64,000 nt of DNA from Palsa-147 sp963771905 (lineage in GTDB: Bacteria > Acidobacteriota > Terriglobia > Acidiferrales > UBA7541): positions 62,001 through 126,000 of the forward strand of contig CAVYVI010000001.1 in assembly GCA_963771905.1 (NCBI GenBank), written 5' to 3'. Each line of letters begins with the position of its first letter. Position 1 is the first letter of the stretch. The position numbers and the translations under genes are program-made. The notes under the pieces are model-generated. The model saw only the letters and a program-made list of their open reading frames with translations, did no database searches and was not told the origin of the DNA. Below are positions 1 to 12,089 of this stretch, in pieces.

Positions 1-1642
1 GCCGCTGGCGGTGGAAGGTCACCGCGAATCGATGCGTCTCGTCGCGGATCTGCTGGATGAGATGCAGGATAGGCGAGTGGCGTTCGAGGACGATGGGCTC
101 ATCTTCGCGGCCGTAGACATACAGAATTTCTTCCTTCTTCGCGATGCTAGCGAGCGGCTGATTGATGATTTCGAGATGGTCGAGGGCCGCGGCGGCAGCG
201 CGCAATTGGCCAATGCCGCCGTCGATGAGAATCAGGCTGGGCAGTGGTTTTTTCTCCTCCTGCAGCCGGCGGTAGCGCCGCTCGACGGCTTCGCGCATGC
301 TAGCGAAATCGTCACGCAAAAGTCCGGCGACGTCGGTTCCCGCTGCCGCGTCACCTCGGATGATGAACTTGCGGTAGTCCGACTTTTTCATCTTTCCATC
401 CTGCCAGACGACCATCGAGGCCACGGTGTCTGATCCCTGGATATGGGAAATGTCGAAGCTCTCAATCCGTTTCGGCGGTTCAGGCACAGTGAGGGCCGAC
501 TGGAGGGCTTCGACGATGGCCTTCGAAGAGGGCTTGAGAACGCGAAAACGCTGAACGAATGAATGCTGCGCGTTCTTTTCGACCAGCTCGAGAAATGCGT
601 GCTTCGGTCCACGCTGCGGAGTCATGATTTCGACGCGATGTCCCGCGGTCTCGGTCAGAACTTCGTCGAGAAGCTGGCGGTCGTCGAAATCGAGCGGGAC
701 GTGAATGTAGCGCGGGAGATACCGCGAACCGAGATAGATTTGCTTGAGGAGGGAAGGCACGAATTCGGCGGGATCAAATTCATCCTGGTCTTCCCAGTAA
801 AAATCGCGGCGATCGACGACGCGGCCTCCACGCAGATGGAAAAGATTCACAGCGACTTGCGGAGGCTCCGCGTACCACGCGAGAACGTCCGTATCATCCC
901 CCGCCGCGGCGGCCATCTTTTGCCGCTCTTCCATTTCGCGCACTGTTCGCAAAAGGTCGCGATAGCCGGCTGCTTCTTCAAAGCGCTCCTCGGTCGACGC
1001 GCGCGCCATGCGTTCTTCAAGAGTCTGGCTGAGATCTTTGTGACGGCCATCTAGAAACAGGCGAACGTCGGCGGCCGCTTCGGAATAGCGCGCGCCGGTC
1101 GTGAGTCCCGGAACGCATGGGCCGAGACAGCGGTGAATATAGAATTGCAGACAAGGACGCGGATGGGCGCGCGTGAGATCGACCGTGCAGGACGGCACGA
1201 GAAAATGTTTGTGGATCAGATGCACCAGACGATAGGCGAGGCCGGCGGGGAAATACGGCCCAAAGTATTGCGAACCATCATTTATCAACCGGCGTGTGAC
1301 GTACACGCGCGGATATTTTTCGAAGGCCGTGAAGCGAATGTACGGATACGTCTTGTCATCGCGCAGCAGGACGTTGAATTTCGGCTTGTGCTGCTTAATG
1401 AGATTGTTTTCGAGCGCCAGCGCTTCCTTCTCGTTGTCGACCACGATGTAGTCGAGGTCGGCGATTTCCCGCACGAGCGAACCAGTCTTGGCATCCTGCC
1501 AGCGCGATTCCAGGAAATACGACTTGACGCGGCTGCGCAGCGAGCGCGCTTTGCCGACGTAGAGAATCGTTCCGGAAGCGTCCTGAAAGAGATAAACGCC
1601 CGGCTGCGTCGGGAGGGTGTCGGCTTTTTCGCGGGGGTCCAT
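1..1642 (-). CDS. uvrC: UvrABC excision repair nuclease subunit C, 3' end outside window
   Basis: UvrC makes the two incisions flanking a lesion handed over by UvrA/UvrB. The frame is open from an ATG at 1642 to the window edge (about 547 codons). It starts with a GIY-YIG nuclease domain, seen as GVYLFQDASGTILYVGKA about 15 residues in. Then follow the region before the UVR motif, with E-rich helices and CLQFYIHRCLGPC, and the RNase H-like C-terminal nuclease domain (IESFDISHIQG, then LILIDGGIGQL). The C-terminal HhH domain lies beyond position 1. The start fits the family N-terminus. It is divergent from the small TPR gene at 1752. uvrA lies nearby at 5459 but is in a separate unit. Confidence 0.95.
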   Translation of the reverse strand, partial: MDPREKADTLPTQPGVYLFQDASGTILYVGKARSLRSRVKSYFLESRWQDAKTGSLVREIADLDYIVVDNEKEALALENNLIKQHKPKFNVLLRDDKTYPYIRFTAFEKYPRVYVTRRLINDGSQYFGPYFPAGLAYRLVHLIHKHFLVPSCTVDLTRAHPRPCLQFYIHRCLGPCVPGLTTGARYSEAAADVRLFLDGRHKDLSQTLEERMARASTEERFEEAAGYRDLLRTVREMEERQKMAAAAGDDTDVLAWYAEPPQVAVNLFHLRGGRVVDRRDFYWEDQDEFDPAEFVPSLLKQIYLGSRYLPRYIHVPLDFDDRQLLDEVLTETAGHRVEIMTPQRGPKHAFLELVEKNAQHSFVQRFRVLKPSSKAIVEALQSALTVPEPPKRIESFDISHIQGSDTVASMVVWQDGKMKKSDYRKFIIRGDAAAGTDVAGLLRDDFASMREAVERRYRRLQEEKKPLPSLILIDGGIGQLRAAAAALDHLEIINQPLASIAKKEEILYVYGREDEPIVLERHSPILHLIQQIRDETHRFAVTFHRQR

Positions 1643-1751
1643 GAACGCGCTAGAATGGATTCTGGGCCGCCGGGAACGCCTCGAGGCCTCCGGCGGTACA
1701 ACTGCGATGATAGCAAACGCCATCAAAACGTCTCTAGTTAGGAGAAAAATC

Positions 1752-2258
1752 TTGAAGGCGATCGCCCGACTCGCGGTTGCGCTTGTCATTGCGGGTGGAA
1801 CATTCCTGACGGCGCCGGTGCACGCGCAGAATCCGCCCGCGCCGGAGCCGCCGCACGACTCGAAGCCACCGGCCGCGCAGAAGCCCGATCGATCCGTGCC
1901 GGAGTCAACTCCGGCGCCTTCTCCGACGAAAGATTCAGCGCCGCCGTCCGCGACGAAGGATCAGCCGCAAACGTACGATCCTTATCACGCCGCAAAGAGC
2001 GTCGAAATCGGATTGTACTATGAGCGCAAGGGTGATCTCGACGCGGCGATTGACCGATTCAAAGACGCCATCCGCTACAAGCCCGACTACGCGAAGCCTC
2101 GCCTGCTGCTCGCCGAAATCTATGAGAAGCGGCACGACGACAGCGATGCCATTCAGTACTACACGGAATATTTGAAAGTCTTGCCGACGGCCCCCGATGC
2201 GAAGCGAGTGAAGGGACGCATCGAGAAACTCTCCAAGCGCCTCAACGCCAAGAACTAG
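1752..2258 (+). CDS. small exported TPR-repeat protein
   Basis: A 168-residue protein. A hydrophobic signal peptide ends in VHAQ. Next comes a low-complexity Pro/Ala/Lys linker of about 45 residues, then roughly two to three tetratricopeptide repeats (YYERKGDLDAAIDRFKDAI, then LLLAEIYEKRHDDSDAIQYY). TPR units mediate protein-protein contacts; the partner is unknown. I chose the TTG at 1752 because AGGAGA sits 6 bases upstream and the signal peptide follows directly. An ATG at 1707 in the same frame would add 15 residues. Small secreted TPR proteins of this build are common in Acidobacteriota, but the specific role is not known. Confidence 0.8.
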   Translation: MKAIARLAVALVIAGGTFLTAPVHAQNPPAPEPPHDSKPPAAQKPDRSVPESTPAPSPTKDSAPPSATKDQPQTYDPYHAAKSVEIGLYYERKGDLDAAIDRFKDAIRYKPDYAKPRLLLAEIYEKRHDDSDAIQYYTEYLKVLPTAPDAKRVKGRIEKLSKRLNAKN

Positions 2259-2352
2259 GGATCGAGCGAGTTCGAGGCGGTGTTTCCCTGGCGCGCGTTC
2301 CCAGGCTGTCCGGGCACGGCGATCGATTAAAATCTGTGCCTCGCAAATGCAT

Positions 2353-3069
2353 TCAGGAGAAGCGAGCGAGGAATTTGCGGGCCTGCTCGTAATGCGCGTA
2401 GCGCTTTTCTTCGACGCGGAACGTGGGCGAATGAGATTCGAGGCGGCACCGAGCAAACTTCAGCGGATGCTTCAGGTGCAGCATTTCGTGGTAGAGGACA
2501 TATTCGACCACGTACCCCGGCACATGCTTCCGATCGAGGTCGCGGTTCAGCACAATTTGGTCGAGTGCCGGATCGAAGCATCCCAGCATGCTGCGCCACG
2601 CGCGCTTGCTCCAACCGAGGCGCGGGCGTGGAAGCGCGCCATCGAAATATTCTCCGTTCAGGCGATCGAAGAACGGCGCGAGATCGTGCGTCTCGCCGGC
2701 AGGCCGCTCCGCGATGCGGCGGCCGCGATCGCGACGCAGCTCCAGCATGCGCTGCCTTGTGCCACGCTCGTAGGAGAATTCGCGGTAGGCATCGCGAAAC
2801 TGTCGCGGCACGCGCCGGCGATACAGCCGCCCAAGTAAGATCGCCGCAACCGCTTCGAACACGGGCATAGGTGCGTCGTGCAAAAGGTCCGAGATACGCG
2901 CGATGACCACATCCTGGCGAATTCGGATTGTGTGCGTCAATCCGGCGTAGGGATGAAACTCCACCACAAAGTATGGGGGACGGCCCTGGCATCCCAGGCG
3001 GGTAAACATTCGCTGGAAGATCGGAACGCCCCCGGGTACGCCGGCAGTCCGGCGCGAAGAGGACTTCAA
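2353..3069 (-). CDS. SprT/YgjP-like zinc metallopeptidase-fold protein
   Basis: A 238-residue protein with a zinc-binding HExxH at H194-E195-H198, set in YVVEYVLYHEMLHLKHP, the layout of SprT-like and YgjP/M48-related families. The preceding segment (FFDRLNGEYFDG, then GCFDPALDQIVLN) also matches SprT-like domains, where these residues form the sheet before the active-site helix. No signal peptide is visible, so it is probably cytoplasmic. It starts at a TTG that overlaps the stop of the upstream gene by 4 bases with GGAGG just upstream, so translation is likely coupled. The substrate is unknown; distant relatives act on DNA-protein crosslinks, which could relate to the operon's uvrA, but that link is inference. 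Confidence 0.75.
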   Translation of the reverse strand: MKSSSRRTAGVPGGVPIFQRMFTRLGCQGRPPYFVVEFHPYAGLTHTIRIRQDVVIARISDLLHDAPMPVFEAVAAILLGRLYRRRVPRQFRDAYREFSYERGTRQRMLELRRDRGRRIAERPAGETHDLAPFFDRLNGEYFDGALPRPRLGWSKRAWRSMLGCFDPALDQIVLNRDLDRKHVPGYVVEYVLYHEMLHLKHPLKFARCRLESHSPTFRVEEKRYAHYEQARKFLARFS

Positions 3070-3623
3070 GGCTGCCTCCGAACGGGCGGAGGCGACATCT
3101 CCTTCTCGGCTTTCTGCGCGTCCTGAATGGCGTCCTGTGTTCCCTCGATCGCATCGTCAAGAGTATCCTTGTATGCGTCGATGTCGGTGCCCTTTTCTTG
3201 GATCTTCTGAAGGGTCGCGAGAAATTCCTTCCCCTTGCTCTGCATTTCCTTGACGCCGGCTCGAATGTCCTGCCGCTTCTCGACGCCGAGACTAATGATG
3301 TCGGCCGCATCGTCGACACATCCTTCATATGCATTCAGGAGTCCGTTCAACGCGTCGCCGCGGTGGCTTTCGGGCATCGTGCGGTCCAGCTCGTACTGGA
3401 ATTTCTTGAGCCGATCGGCAGCGAACGAAAGGAATAGCTTCACGCGCAGGTTGGGCGTTTCAGCGTCCCGAATCTTGTCGGCCTCTTCTTCGGAAAGGTA
3501 GTCCTTCTGCGGCGGGTTCGGCATTGGCATAGCGGCGTTCCGCGAACTTACGACCGCGCGTCCGATCCCGGGAGCAAAAAGGCTCAGAGCGATCGCGAGA
3601 AGGAGGGCCGTTCGGAAGCGCAT
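3066..3623 (-). CDS. exported helical protein of unknown function
   Basis: A 185-residue protein. A signal peptide (MRFRTALLLAIALSLFAPG) ends near GRA. The mature part is hydrophilic and almost wholly helical, rich in Lys, Asp and Glu, with no cysteine pair or known motif that I recognise. The ATG at 3623 is chosen because AGGAGGT lies 7 bases upstream; longer in-frame versions lack this. It lies 13 bases after its upstream neighbour, which is also exported and unrecognised, and overlaps the SprT-like gene by 4 bases, so it belongs to the uvrA-TPR operon. Function unknown. Confidence 0.75.
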   Translation of the reverse strand: MRFRTALLLAIALSLFAPGIGRAVVSSRNAAMPMPNPPQKDYLSEEEADKIRDAETPNLRVKLFLSFAADRLKKFQYELDRTMPESHRGDALNGLLNAYEGCVDDAADIISLGVEKRQDIRAGVKEMQSKGKEFLATLQKIQEKGTDIDAYKDTLDDAIEGTQDAIQDAQKAEKEMSPPPVRRQP

Positions 3624-3636
3624 TTCGAATGACCTC

Positions 3637-4134
3637 CTAAGGTTTCGAGTTGTCCTTGGCGTTTGATCGAGGCTGGCGCGGGAAAAGGTCACGAATCAGC
3701 TGGCCATCCAGGCCCTCGAGTTGGTTTTGAATCTCTGCGAACGGCCTTTGCTCATCACTAGGCAGGCCCGCAAGGATTTCCGTGAGGCGATTCAGACTCT
3801 CGCGGAGCGAAATTTGAAATTGCTTGAATCCCGCGGGCTTTTGCTCCGGGTCCGCGCCGGTGGCTTTCAATGACTGATACGTCGAGACGCATTCGTCTCG
3901 GTATGTACCGAGCTGGTCGAGTGCTTCATCGAGATTTCCCGCCTGTACTTGCCGCCGGATGGCTTCGAACTCAGGGGCGCCGAGCTTGGCGATGATCTTG
4001 GCCTTGCGAACCGGATCTTTTTCATGCTCGAACTGTGTCTTGTATTGCGCCAAGCGATCTTGCGGAAGCGTCTGAGGCAGGAGCAGGGTCGCGGCCAATC
4101 CCAACTGCATGACTCGCATTCCAAGGCTCATCAT
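3637..4134 (-). CDS. exported helical protein of unknown function
   Basis: A 165-residue protein with a short signal-peptide-like N-terminus (MRVMQLGLAATLLLPQTLPQ) and a helical, charged body (KDPVRKAKIIAKLGAPEFEAIR and similar stretches, with conserved-looking EAL and SLNRL helices). No catalytic motif is visible. An AGGTG element precedes the double ATG at 4134/4131. It lies 8 bases downstream of the TPR gene and 13 bases upstream of another exported protein, so all three envelope proteins are probably made together. Its size and composition resemble its neighbour, but I see no convincing sequence repeat between them. Function unknown. Confidence 0.75.
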   Translation of the reverse strand: MMSLGMRVMQLGLAATLLLPQTLPQDRLAQYKTQFEHEKDPVRKAKIIAKLGAPEFEAIRRQVQAGNLDEALDQLGTYRDECVSTYQSLKATGADPEQKPAGFKQFQISLRESLNRLTEILAGLPSDEQRPFAEIQNQLEGLDGQLIRDLFPRQPRSNAKDNSKP

Positions 4135-4142
4135 TGTTACAC

Positions 4143-5458
4143 CTAATGTTTCTTTTCCTTCAACTCGCGCTCAAGAATTCGGACGCGCTCGGATGCCGCA
4201 AAATACTGATCGTTCGTTTGACCGCCGTTTAGATCGAGGAATTTCCGGTACCCGTCAATCGCCTCTTGTTTCCGCCCCAGTTTATCGTAGCAAGTGGCCC
4301 GGATATACCACGAGCCGTTCGAAAGTGACTCGCGCTTCGCCAGCGCGTCGAGCAGATCCAATGCCGCGGGGTAATTTCCACCGAGGTACTGCGCGGCGAG
4401 GAGGTCGCGCAGTACGTCTTCTTGCGACGGATCAGCGCGAAACGCGATCGCGAGCTCTTTCACCGCGCCAGGATAGTCCTTTTTCTCGAGATAGATATGG
4501 CCGATGCGTGCGTGCAGGTCGCGGTCATCGGGAGCGGTGGATTCAATCTTTTGCAACGCTACGAGAGCGTCGTCGTATTTCTTCAGCCGCACATCAATCA
4601 CCGAGCGAAGTCCGAGCGTCTCTTTGGTATCGGCTCGAATCGAGGCGGCGCGGTCGAGTTCGCCGAGAGCGTCGGCGTTCTTGTCGAGATCGCCAAGGAT
4701 CGACGCGCGCTGCACGCGCGCGTCAAAATCATTTGGCTGCGACTGCAAATATGTCCCGAGTTCGGTCGCAGCTTCAGTCATCTTTTTCTCTTGGACCAGG
4801 GTCTGCGCGAGGCCGAGATGTGCCGCGCTGGCGCCTGGTTGAATCTCGAGCGCAGCGCGAAATTCCCGCTCGGCATCTGCGGGATTCTTCGCGCGCAAGA
4901 GAGCGCGCGCGAGCTCGAGCTGAGTGTTGAAGTCCTTCTTGTCGAGGTCCCTCGCCGCCCTAAACTCATCGATCGCGGAGGAGAAGTCTCCGGTCTGCTC
5001 GAGCGCGATGCCGAGAAGAAATTTCGGCCGAAGCTGGTCCGGCATAAGCTCGGTGGCCTGGCGCAAAGGCGCGATCGCCTCAGCTGGACGCCGGTCGAGC
5101 AGCGTGAGGCCTAGGTTCAAATACGCCGGCCCCATCTTTGGGTCGATCGCTGTTGCCTTCCTGTACTCGCTCTCCGCTTCAGGCGCGTTGCCGAGAGCCG
5201 TGTGTGCGTATCCGAGTTCGAAGTGCACCGCTGCGTCATCGGGATTCTTTTCGAGATATTCGGAGCAGATTTGCACCGCACCTGCGAAATCCGTTTTGTC
5301 CATTGCCGCCTGGGCCTTAGCGAGCGTCTCGCGTGATTCGGCTTCGGCAGGATCCTCGGCGTGACGAATCACCTCGCGGCTCGGAGTCTGTGCCACCGCC
5401 CTGGGCGCGACGCCGCCGAAGAACAAGAATACGCACACGCCCATCCACGCTCGGAATT

Positions 5459-5462
<4 letters not shown>
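4143..5462 (-). CDS. secreted/periplasmic TPR superhelix protein
   Basis: A 439-residue protein with a signal peptide (MKFRAWMGVCVFLFFGG to RAVAQ) followed by about ten tetratricopeptide repeats over residues 40-430. Typical units are FELGYAHTALGNAPEAESEYRK and NLGLTLLDRRPAEAI. TPR arrays form a concave protein-binding surface, so this is probably an envelope scaffold. Its ATG at 5462 overlaps the uvrA stop in an ATGA, which implies translational coupling to a DNA-repair gene, an unexpected pairing. The partner is not identifiable from sequence. Confidence 0.88.
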
Positions 5463-8437
<2,975 letters not shown>

Positions 8438-8452
8438 ACGTTTAAACCTAAA

Positions 8453-8481
8453 ATTATACGCCGCCGCGCAAATCGCAGCAA
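8453..8481 (-). promoter_or_regulatory. candidate sigma-70 promoter for uvrA
   Basis: Read on the minus strand, TTGCTG (8481-8476) and a perfect TATAAT (8458-8453) are separated by 17 bases. The expected transcript start is about 10 bases upstream of the uvrA ATG, giving a very short leader. The -35 matches the consensus at only half its positions. No LexA-box-like palindrome is evident here. Confidence 0.5.
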
Positions 8482-8569
8482 ACCAGAGCACGTGGATCGA
8501 GGGAGCACGGCCTCCGCGGAATCGGGTTAGAATGCCGGGCGCGGAAGGGTTTTGCGCTTGGAGAATCGC

Positions 8570-9763
8570 ATGGGGGAAGCAGAACGTCGATTCAATCGGG
8601 TGATTTGGATTGTGCTGGACAGCGTGGGGATCGGGGAGTTGCCCGATGCAGCGGATTACGGCGACGTCGGCCGGGACACGCTCGGCCATGTTGCCAGGTC
8701 GCGACAGCTCCAACTCCCGAATCTAGTTCGCCTCGGCCTCGGAAATATCAAGCCGCTGGCGCATCTAACTCCGCCGGCGAAGCCGGAAGGGAATTTTGGA
8801 AAGGGCGCAACCCGTTCTCCGGGCAAAGACACGACCACGGGCCACTGGGAGATGGCCGGGATATGGCTGGATCAGGCGTTTCCCGTATATCCCCACGGAT
8901 TTCCGGCGGAACTCATCGCGGAGTTCGAGCGCCAGATCGGACGCCGGACGCTGGGCAATAAGCCCGCGTCCGGAACCGAAATCATCAAGGAACTCGGCGA
9001 GGAGCACGTTCGCACGGGATTCCCAATCGTCTATACGTCGGGCGACAGCGTATTTCAGATCGCGACGCATGAAGACGTGATACCGGTGCCGGAGCTCTAT
9101 CGAATGTGCGAAGTCGCCCGAAAGCTGCTGGATGGACGGCATCGCGTTGGCCGTGTGATTGCGCGCCCATTCACTGGCCCATCCGGGAATTATCGTCGCA
9201 CCGAACGCCGCCACGATTATGCGGTCGAACCGCCCAGGCCGATGCTGATGGACGTGCTGACCGAACGAAAAGTGCCGGTCTTCGGCGTAGGCAAAATTCA
9301 CGACATCTATAACGGCCGCGGCGTGGACGATTACCTTACGACGAAAAGTAACGCGGACGGCATGGTGAAGCTGACAGACTCACTGGCATCGCGAAGCGAG
9401 GGCCTGCTGTTTGCCAATCTCGTCGACTTCGACATGCTTTACGGTCACCGCAAAGATGTCGAAGGTTTTGCACGATCGCTGGAGGAATTCGATAGGTTGC
9501 TGGGCGCGTTCTTGCCGAAGCTCGGGCGCGCGGATCTTTTGATGATTACGGCGGATCACGGTTGCGATCCGGATCCCGTGAATCCCACGACGGATCACTC
9601 GCGCGAGTACGTTCCGATTGTTGCATATGGTTCTGGCGCGGCGGCCGGAACGAATCTGGGCATTCGGTCAACCTTGGCGGACATGGGGCAGACAATTGCT
9701 GAGAATTTCGGCGCGCGGATTCCACACGGGGTCAGTTTTCTAAATCAGATCGCAGCGGCCTGA
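8570..9763 (+). CDS. deoB: phosphopentomutase
   Basis: Interconverts (deoxy)ribose 1-phosphate and 5-phosphate in nucleoside salvage. It belongs to the alkaline-phosphatase superfamily with two Mn ions. Visible are the N-terminal metal site IWIVLDSVGIGELPDA, the phospho-Thr region KDTTTGHWEMAG and the C-terminal metal ligands TADHGCDPD and TDHSREYVP. Length (397 residues) matches the family. The ATG at 8570 follows GGAG by 6 bases; a TTG at 8552 is in frame but less likely. Divergent from uvrA and convergent with the VWFA pair. No other nucleoside catabolism gene is adjacent. Confidence 0.96.
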   Translation: MGEAERRFNRVIWIVLDSVGIGELPDAADYGDVGRDTLGHVARSRQLQLPNLVRLGLGNIKPLAHLTPPAKPEGNFGKGATRSPGKDTTTGHWEMAGIWLDQAFPVYPHGFPAELIAEFERQIGRRTLGNKPASGTEIIKELGEEHVRTGFPIVYTSGDSVFQIATHEDVIPVPELYRMCEVARKLLDGRHRVGRVIARPFTGPSGNYRRTERRHDYAVEPPRPMLMDVLTERKVPVFGVGKIHDIYNGRGVDDYLTTKSNADGMVKLTDSLASRSEGLLFANLVDFDMLYGHRKDVEGFARSLEEFDRLLGAFLPKLGRADLLMITADHGCDPDPVNPTTDHSREYVPIVAYGSGAAAGTNLGIRSTLADMGQTIAENFGARIPHGVSFLNQIAAA

Positions 9764-9794
9764 GGTGCTTGCTCCCGCAGAAGAACGAATGCTG

Positions 9795-10793
9795 TTATTG
9801 CGCGTTCGAAGTTGTTGAGGACTTGGCATAGTAACCGGTGCGCGTACGGATGGTGAGCTTGCCGCGACCGCGCTCGCTCACTTCAACCTTCACGGTTCGG
9901 AACGTTCCGTCCTTCGAAGTATTGGACGGGTAGTAACCGAGGGTGTACTGATTTCGGATATCGTGGGCGATCTGGGTGCAAACCGGCTCGACCTGATCCA
10001 AATTCGCGGGGAAGTAAGCTTCACCACCGGTGGCTTCGGCGAGTTCCGTCAAAATTTTCTTGGAGCGGCGGACCATCTTCTTGTCGTGACTTTCGTCTTC
10101 TTCGCTGAACACGCCAATCGTGTAAATCAGAGCATTCGAGTTTTGCGCCGCCTTCACCGTGTATTCAAAACTTTTGCGGCTGGCATCATCATCGCCGTCG
10201 GTAATCACGAGCAACACTTTCTTGTCTTTGTGACCTTTCTTCAAGTGGTCGAGCGATCCTATGATCGCGTCGTACAGCGCGGTGCTGCCGCGTGAATCAA
10301 TCCGCTCGAGCGCCTCCTGCAACTCCTTCGAATCGTTGGTGAAATCCGTGTCGAGATCGAGGTAGTACTCGTCGTTGAAGTTCACGACGAAGACCTCATC
10401 TTGCGGATTGCTGGTTTTTACGAATGTGAGCGCCGCTGCGTTCACCTGCGCTCGCTTCTCGCGCATGCTGCCGCTGTTGTCCACGACGAGCCCCATAGTT
10501 ACGGGGACATCCTCGCGCAGAAACAGATCGAGCTTTTGCTCAACCTTGTCTTCAAACACCCGAAAATTTTGCTGCTTCAAGTCGGGGACGAACGCTCCTT
10601 TGGCATCCTCGACTGTGGCGTGCAACACAACCAGATCCACGTCTTTCTTCAGCGTGTAACCCCCCTGTGGCGAAGGAGGCGGCGGAGGATTCTGCGCGCG
10701 CAGCATGGGCGCGGCTAGAATTACGACGAATGCAAGGAGCAGAAACCGGCGTCCGATCGAAAAGAAGGGTCGATCCCTAGTGACCTGGCGCAA
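9795..10793 (-). CDS. exported VWFA-domain protein, acidobacterial type (second of pair)
   Basis: About 332 residues. A signal peptide (RRFLLLAFVVILAAPMLRAQ) and a Pro-rich linker are followed by a beta-rich segment (LVVLHATVEDAKG, FRVFEDKVEQ) and a von Willebrand factor A domain. The MIDAS motif DNSGS is intact, with a later ITDGDDD. The C-terminus (QYTLGYYPSN and GYYAKSS) matches the VWFA-related proteins expanded in Acidobacteriota. It probably acts in adhesion or envelope protein binding. The start is uncertain: a TTG at 10793 overlapping the upstream gene's stop is used here; ATG codons at 10877 and 10913 are in frame but lie deeper inside that gene. Paralogue of its neighbour. Confidence 0.85.
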   Translation of the reverse strand: MRQVTRDRPFFSIGRRFLLLAFVVILAAPMLRAQNPPPPPSPQGGYTLKKDVDLVVLHATVEDAKGAFVPDLKQQNFRVFEDKVEQKLDLFLREDVPVTMGLVVDNSGSMREKRAQVNAAALTFVKTSNPQDEVFVVNFNDEYYLDLDTDFTNDSKELQEALERIDSRGSTALYDAIIGSLDHLKKGHKDKKVLLVITDGDDDASRKSFEYTVKAAQNSNALIYTIGVFSEEDESHDKKMVRRSKKILTELAEATGGEAYFPANLDQVEPVCTQIAHDIRNQYTLGYYPSNTSKDGTFRTVKVEVSERGRGKLTIRTRTGYYAKSSTTSNAQ

Positions 10794-11775
10794 AATAGCC
10801 AGTGCGGGCGTAAATTTGAAGTGGAGGTAACCCCTTCGGCGGACGCAGGCGCACTTTGATCTTGCGCCATTTGCCATCGCGCGCTCGATTGCTTGGCCGG
10901 TAACCCAGGACATATTGATTCCGCAACTCCATACTGATCTTAGATGCGATGTCGGGCAGATCGGATAGGTTGTCGACCCGGAACGTCCGGCCGCCCGTCG
11001 CTTCAGTCATGTCGGTGAGAAGCGCCGGTCCATTCTTCTCTTCGATCGTGGGTGCTTCGCCCTGTTCGTATATGCCGATTGCGTAGAGCTGAACATCCGC
11101 TTCCTTCAAAAAGCGGCGAACGTCGAATTCAGTATAGCGACTATGATTATCGCCTCCATCCGATATGATGAGCAAAGCCTTCTTTGAGTTACGGGCCCCC
11201 TTCATCTGGCTCAATCCAAGATAGATGCCGTCGAACAGAGCCGTTTGGCCGCGTGCGGATGTGTACAGGAGCCGATCCTGCAATTCTTCAACACTGGCGG
11301 TGAAAGGGCTCGCGAGTTGCGCCCGGTCGTTGAAATTCACAAGACAAAATTCATCCTGCGGATTTGCGGTTTTGAAAAACTGTACGGCGGCGAGCCGCGA
11401 CTTCTCGAATTTGTCGGCCATGCTTCCGCTCATGTCGAAGATCACGCCGATCGAGATCGGAACGTCCTCGCTCGAAAAGCGCACGATTTCCTGCTCGGCG
11501 TTATCTTCGTAGACGCGGAAATTGTCCTGTTCGAGGCCGGTGACCAGACGTCCGTAGGGATCGGTGACCGTCACGTTGACGAGGGCCATGTCCACGTCAA
11601 CCTTCAGGCCCTTTCCGCCGACCTTCTTAGTGGCCCGACCAGGAGCGGGTGCTATCGGAGCGGAGGATTGGCCGAAGGAGGGAGAAGCCGCAAAAATCCC
11701 GAGAAGGAGAACGCACAGGACACGCGCCAACACGCGAATTCGTTTCGCGGCAGGCGGTGTGGCGTAACCGCTCAA
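10777..11775 (-). CDS. exported VWFA-domain protein, acidobacterial type (first of pair)
   Basis: About 332 residues with the same plan as the downstream gene: signal peptide (VLARVLCVLLLGIFAASPSFGQ), beta segment (ALVNVTVTDPYGRLVTG, FRVYEDNAEQE), VWA domain with MIDAS DMSGS and the later ISDGGDN, and the C-terminal block QYVLGYRPSN ending GYFAPGH. Two paralogues in tandem suggest duplication. The frame is open up to 11904, but a candidate promoter at 11837-11864 would exclude starts upstream of about 11830; the TTG at 11775 leaves a normal signal peptide. Probably extracytoplasmic; the ligand is unknown. Confidence 0.85.
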   Translation of the reverse strand: MSGYATPPAAKRIRVLARVLCVLLLGIFAASPSFGQSSAPIAPAPGRATKKVGGKGLKVDVDMALVNVTVTDPYGRLVTGLEQDNFRVYEDNAEQEIVRFSSEDVPISIGVIFDMSGSMADKFEKSRLAAVQFFKTANPQDEFCLVNFNDRAQLASPFTASVEELQDRLLYTSARGQTALFDGIYLGLSQMKGARNSKKALLIISDGGDNHSRYTEFDVRRFLKEADVQLYAIGIYEQGEAPTIEEKNGPALLTDMTEATGGRTFRVDNLSDLPDIASKISMELRNQYVLGYRPSNRARDGKWRKIKVRLRPPKGLPPLQIYARTGYFAPGH

Positions 11776-12089
11776 GGAGCCCCCGGGGATGCGGCACCTC
11801 CAGGCTGCGGTGCGCCATCCCGATTCACTACGCAGGATTCTACCACTCGCGAATCGCAAAGCAAGAAAGTCGTGCACCCAAAATGCAGATGTCTCAACCA
11901 TCAAAATCTCTCACTTTCGTCAGGTGTAAGGGCCGCGTGCTATCATCCCGCTGCAACGGCGAGCGCTAACGACGATTCTCTCATCGGCCGTAACGACGCC
12001 AACCTGAGGCGATTCGTTTATTGCTGCGCAGTACGCACTCAAAGCGTTAGTCGTGTGGCGCATGGAGCGCGACGTTCGTTGTGACTACG
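11776..12089. other. divergent intergenic region between VWFA pair and kdsB
   Basis: About 310 bases without a convincing gene. It holds the candidate minus-strand promoter at 11837-11864. On the plus side there is no clear sigma-70 box and no strong Shine-Dalgarno sequence before kdsB. No inverted repeat longer than a few bases stands out. Confidence 0.5.
11837..11864 (-). promoter_or_regulatory. candidate promoter for the VWFA pair
   Basis: On the minus strand, TTGCTT (11864-11859), a 16-base spacer and TAGAAT (11842-11837). It lies about 60 bases upstream of the proposed start at 11775. Each hexamer is one or two mismatches from the sigma-70 consensus. Confidence 0.45.

Noticed and set aside
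2327..3334. 335-codon minus-strand frame overlapping the SprT-like gene
   Set aside because: The other frame encodes the HExxH protein with good coupling to its neighbour; this one is Arg/Pro-rich without motifs.
11245..12084. 279-codon plus-strand frame running into kdsB
   Set aside because: Antisense to a VWFA gene for half its length, with low-complexity sequence afterwards and no start signal.
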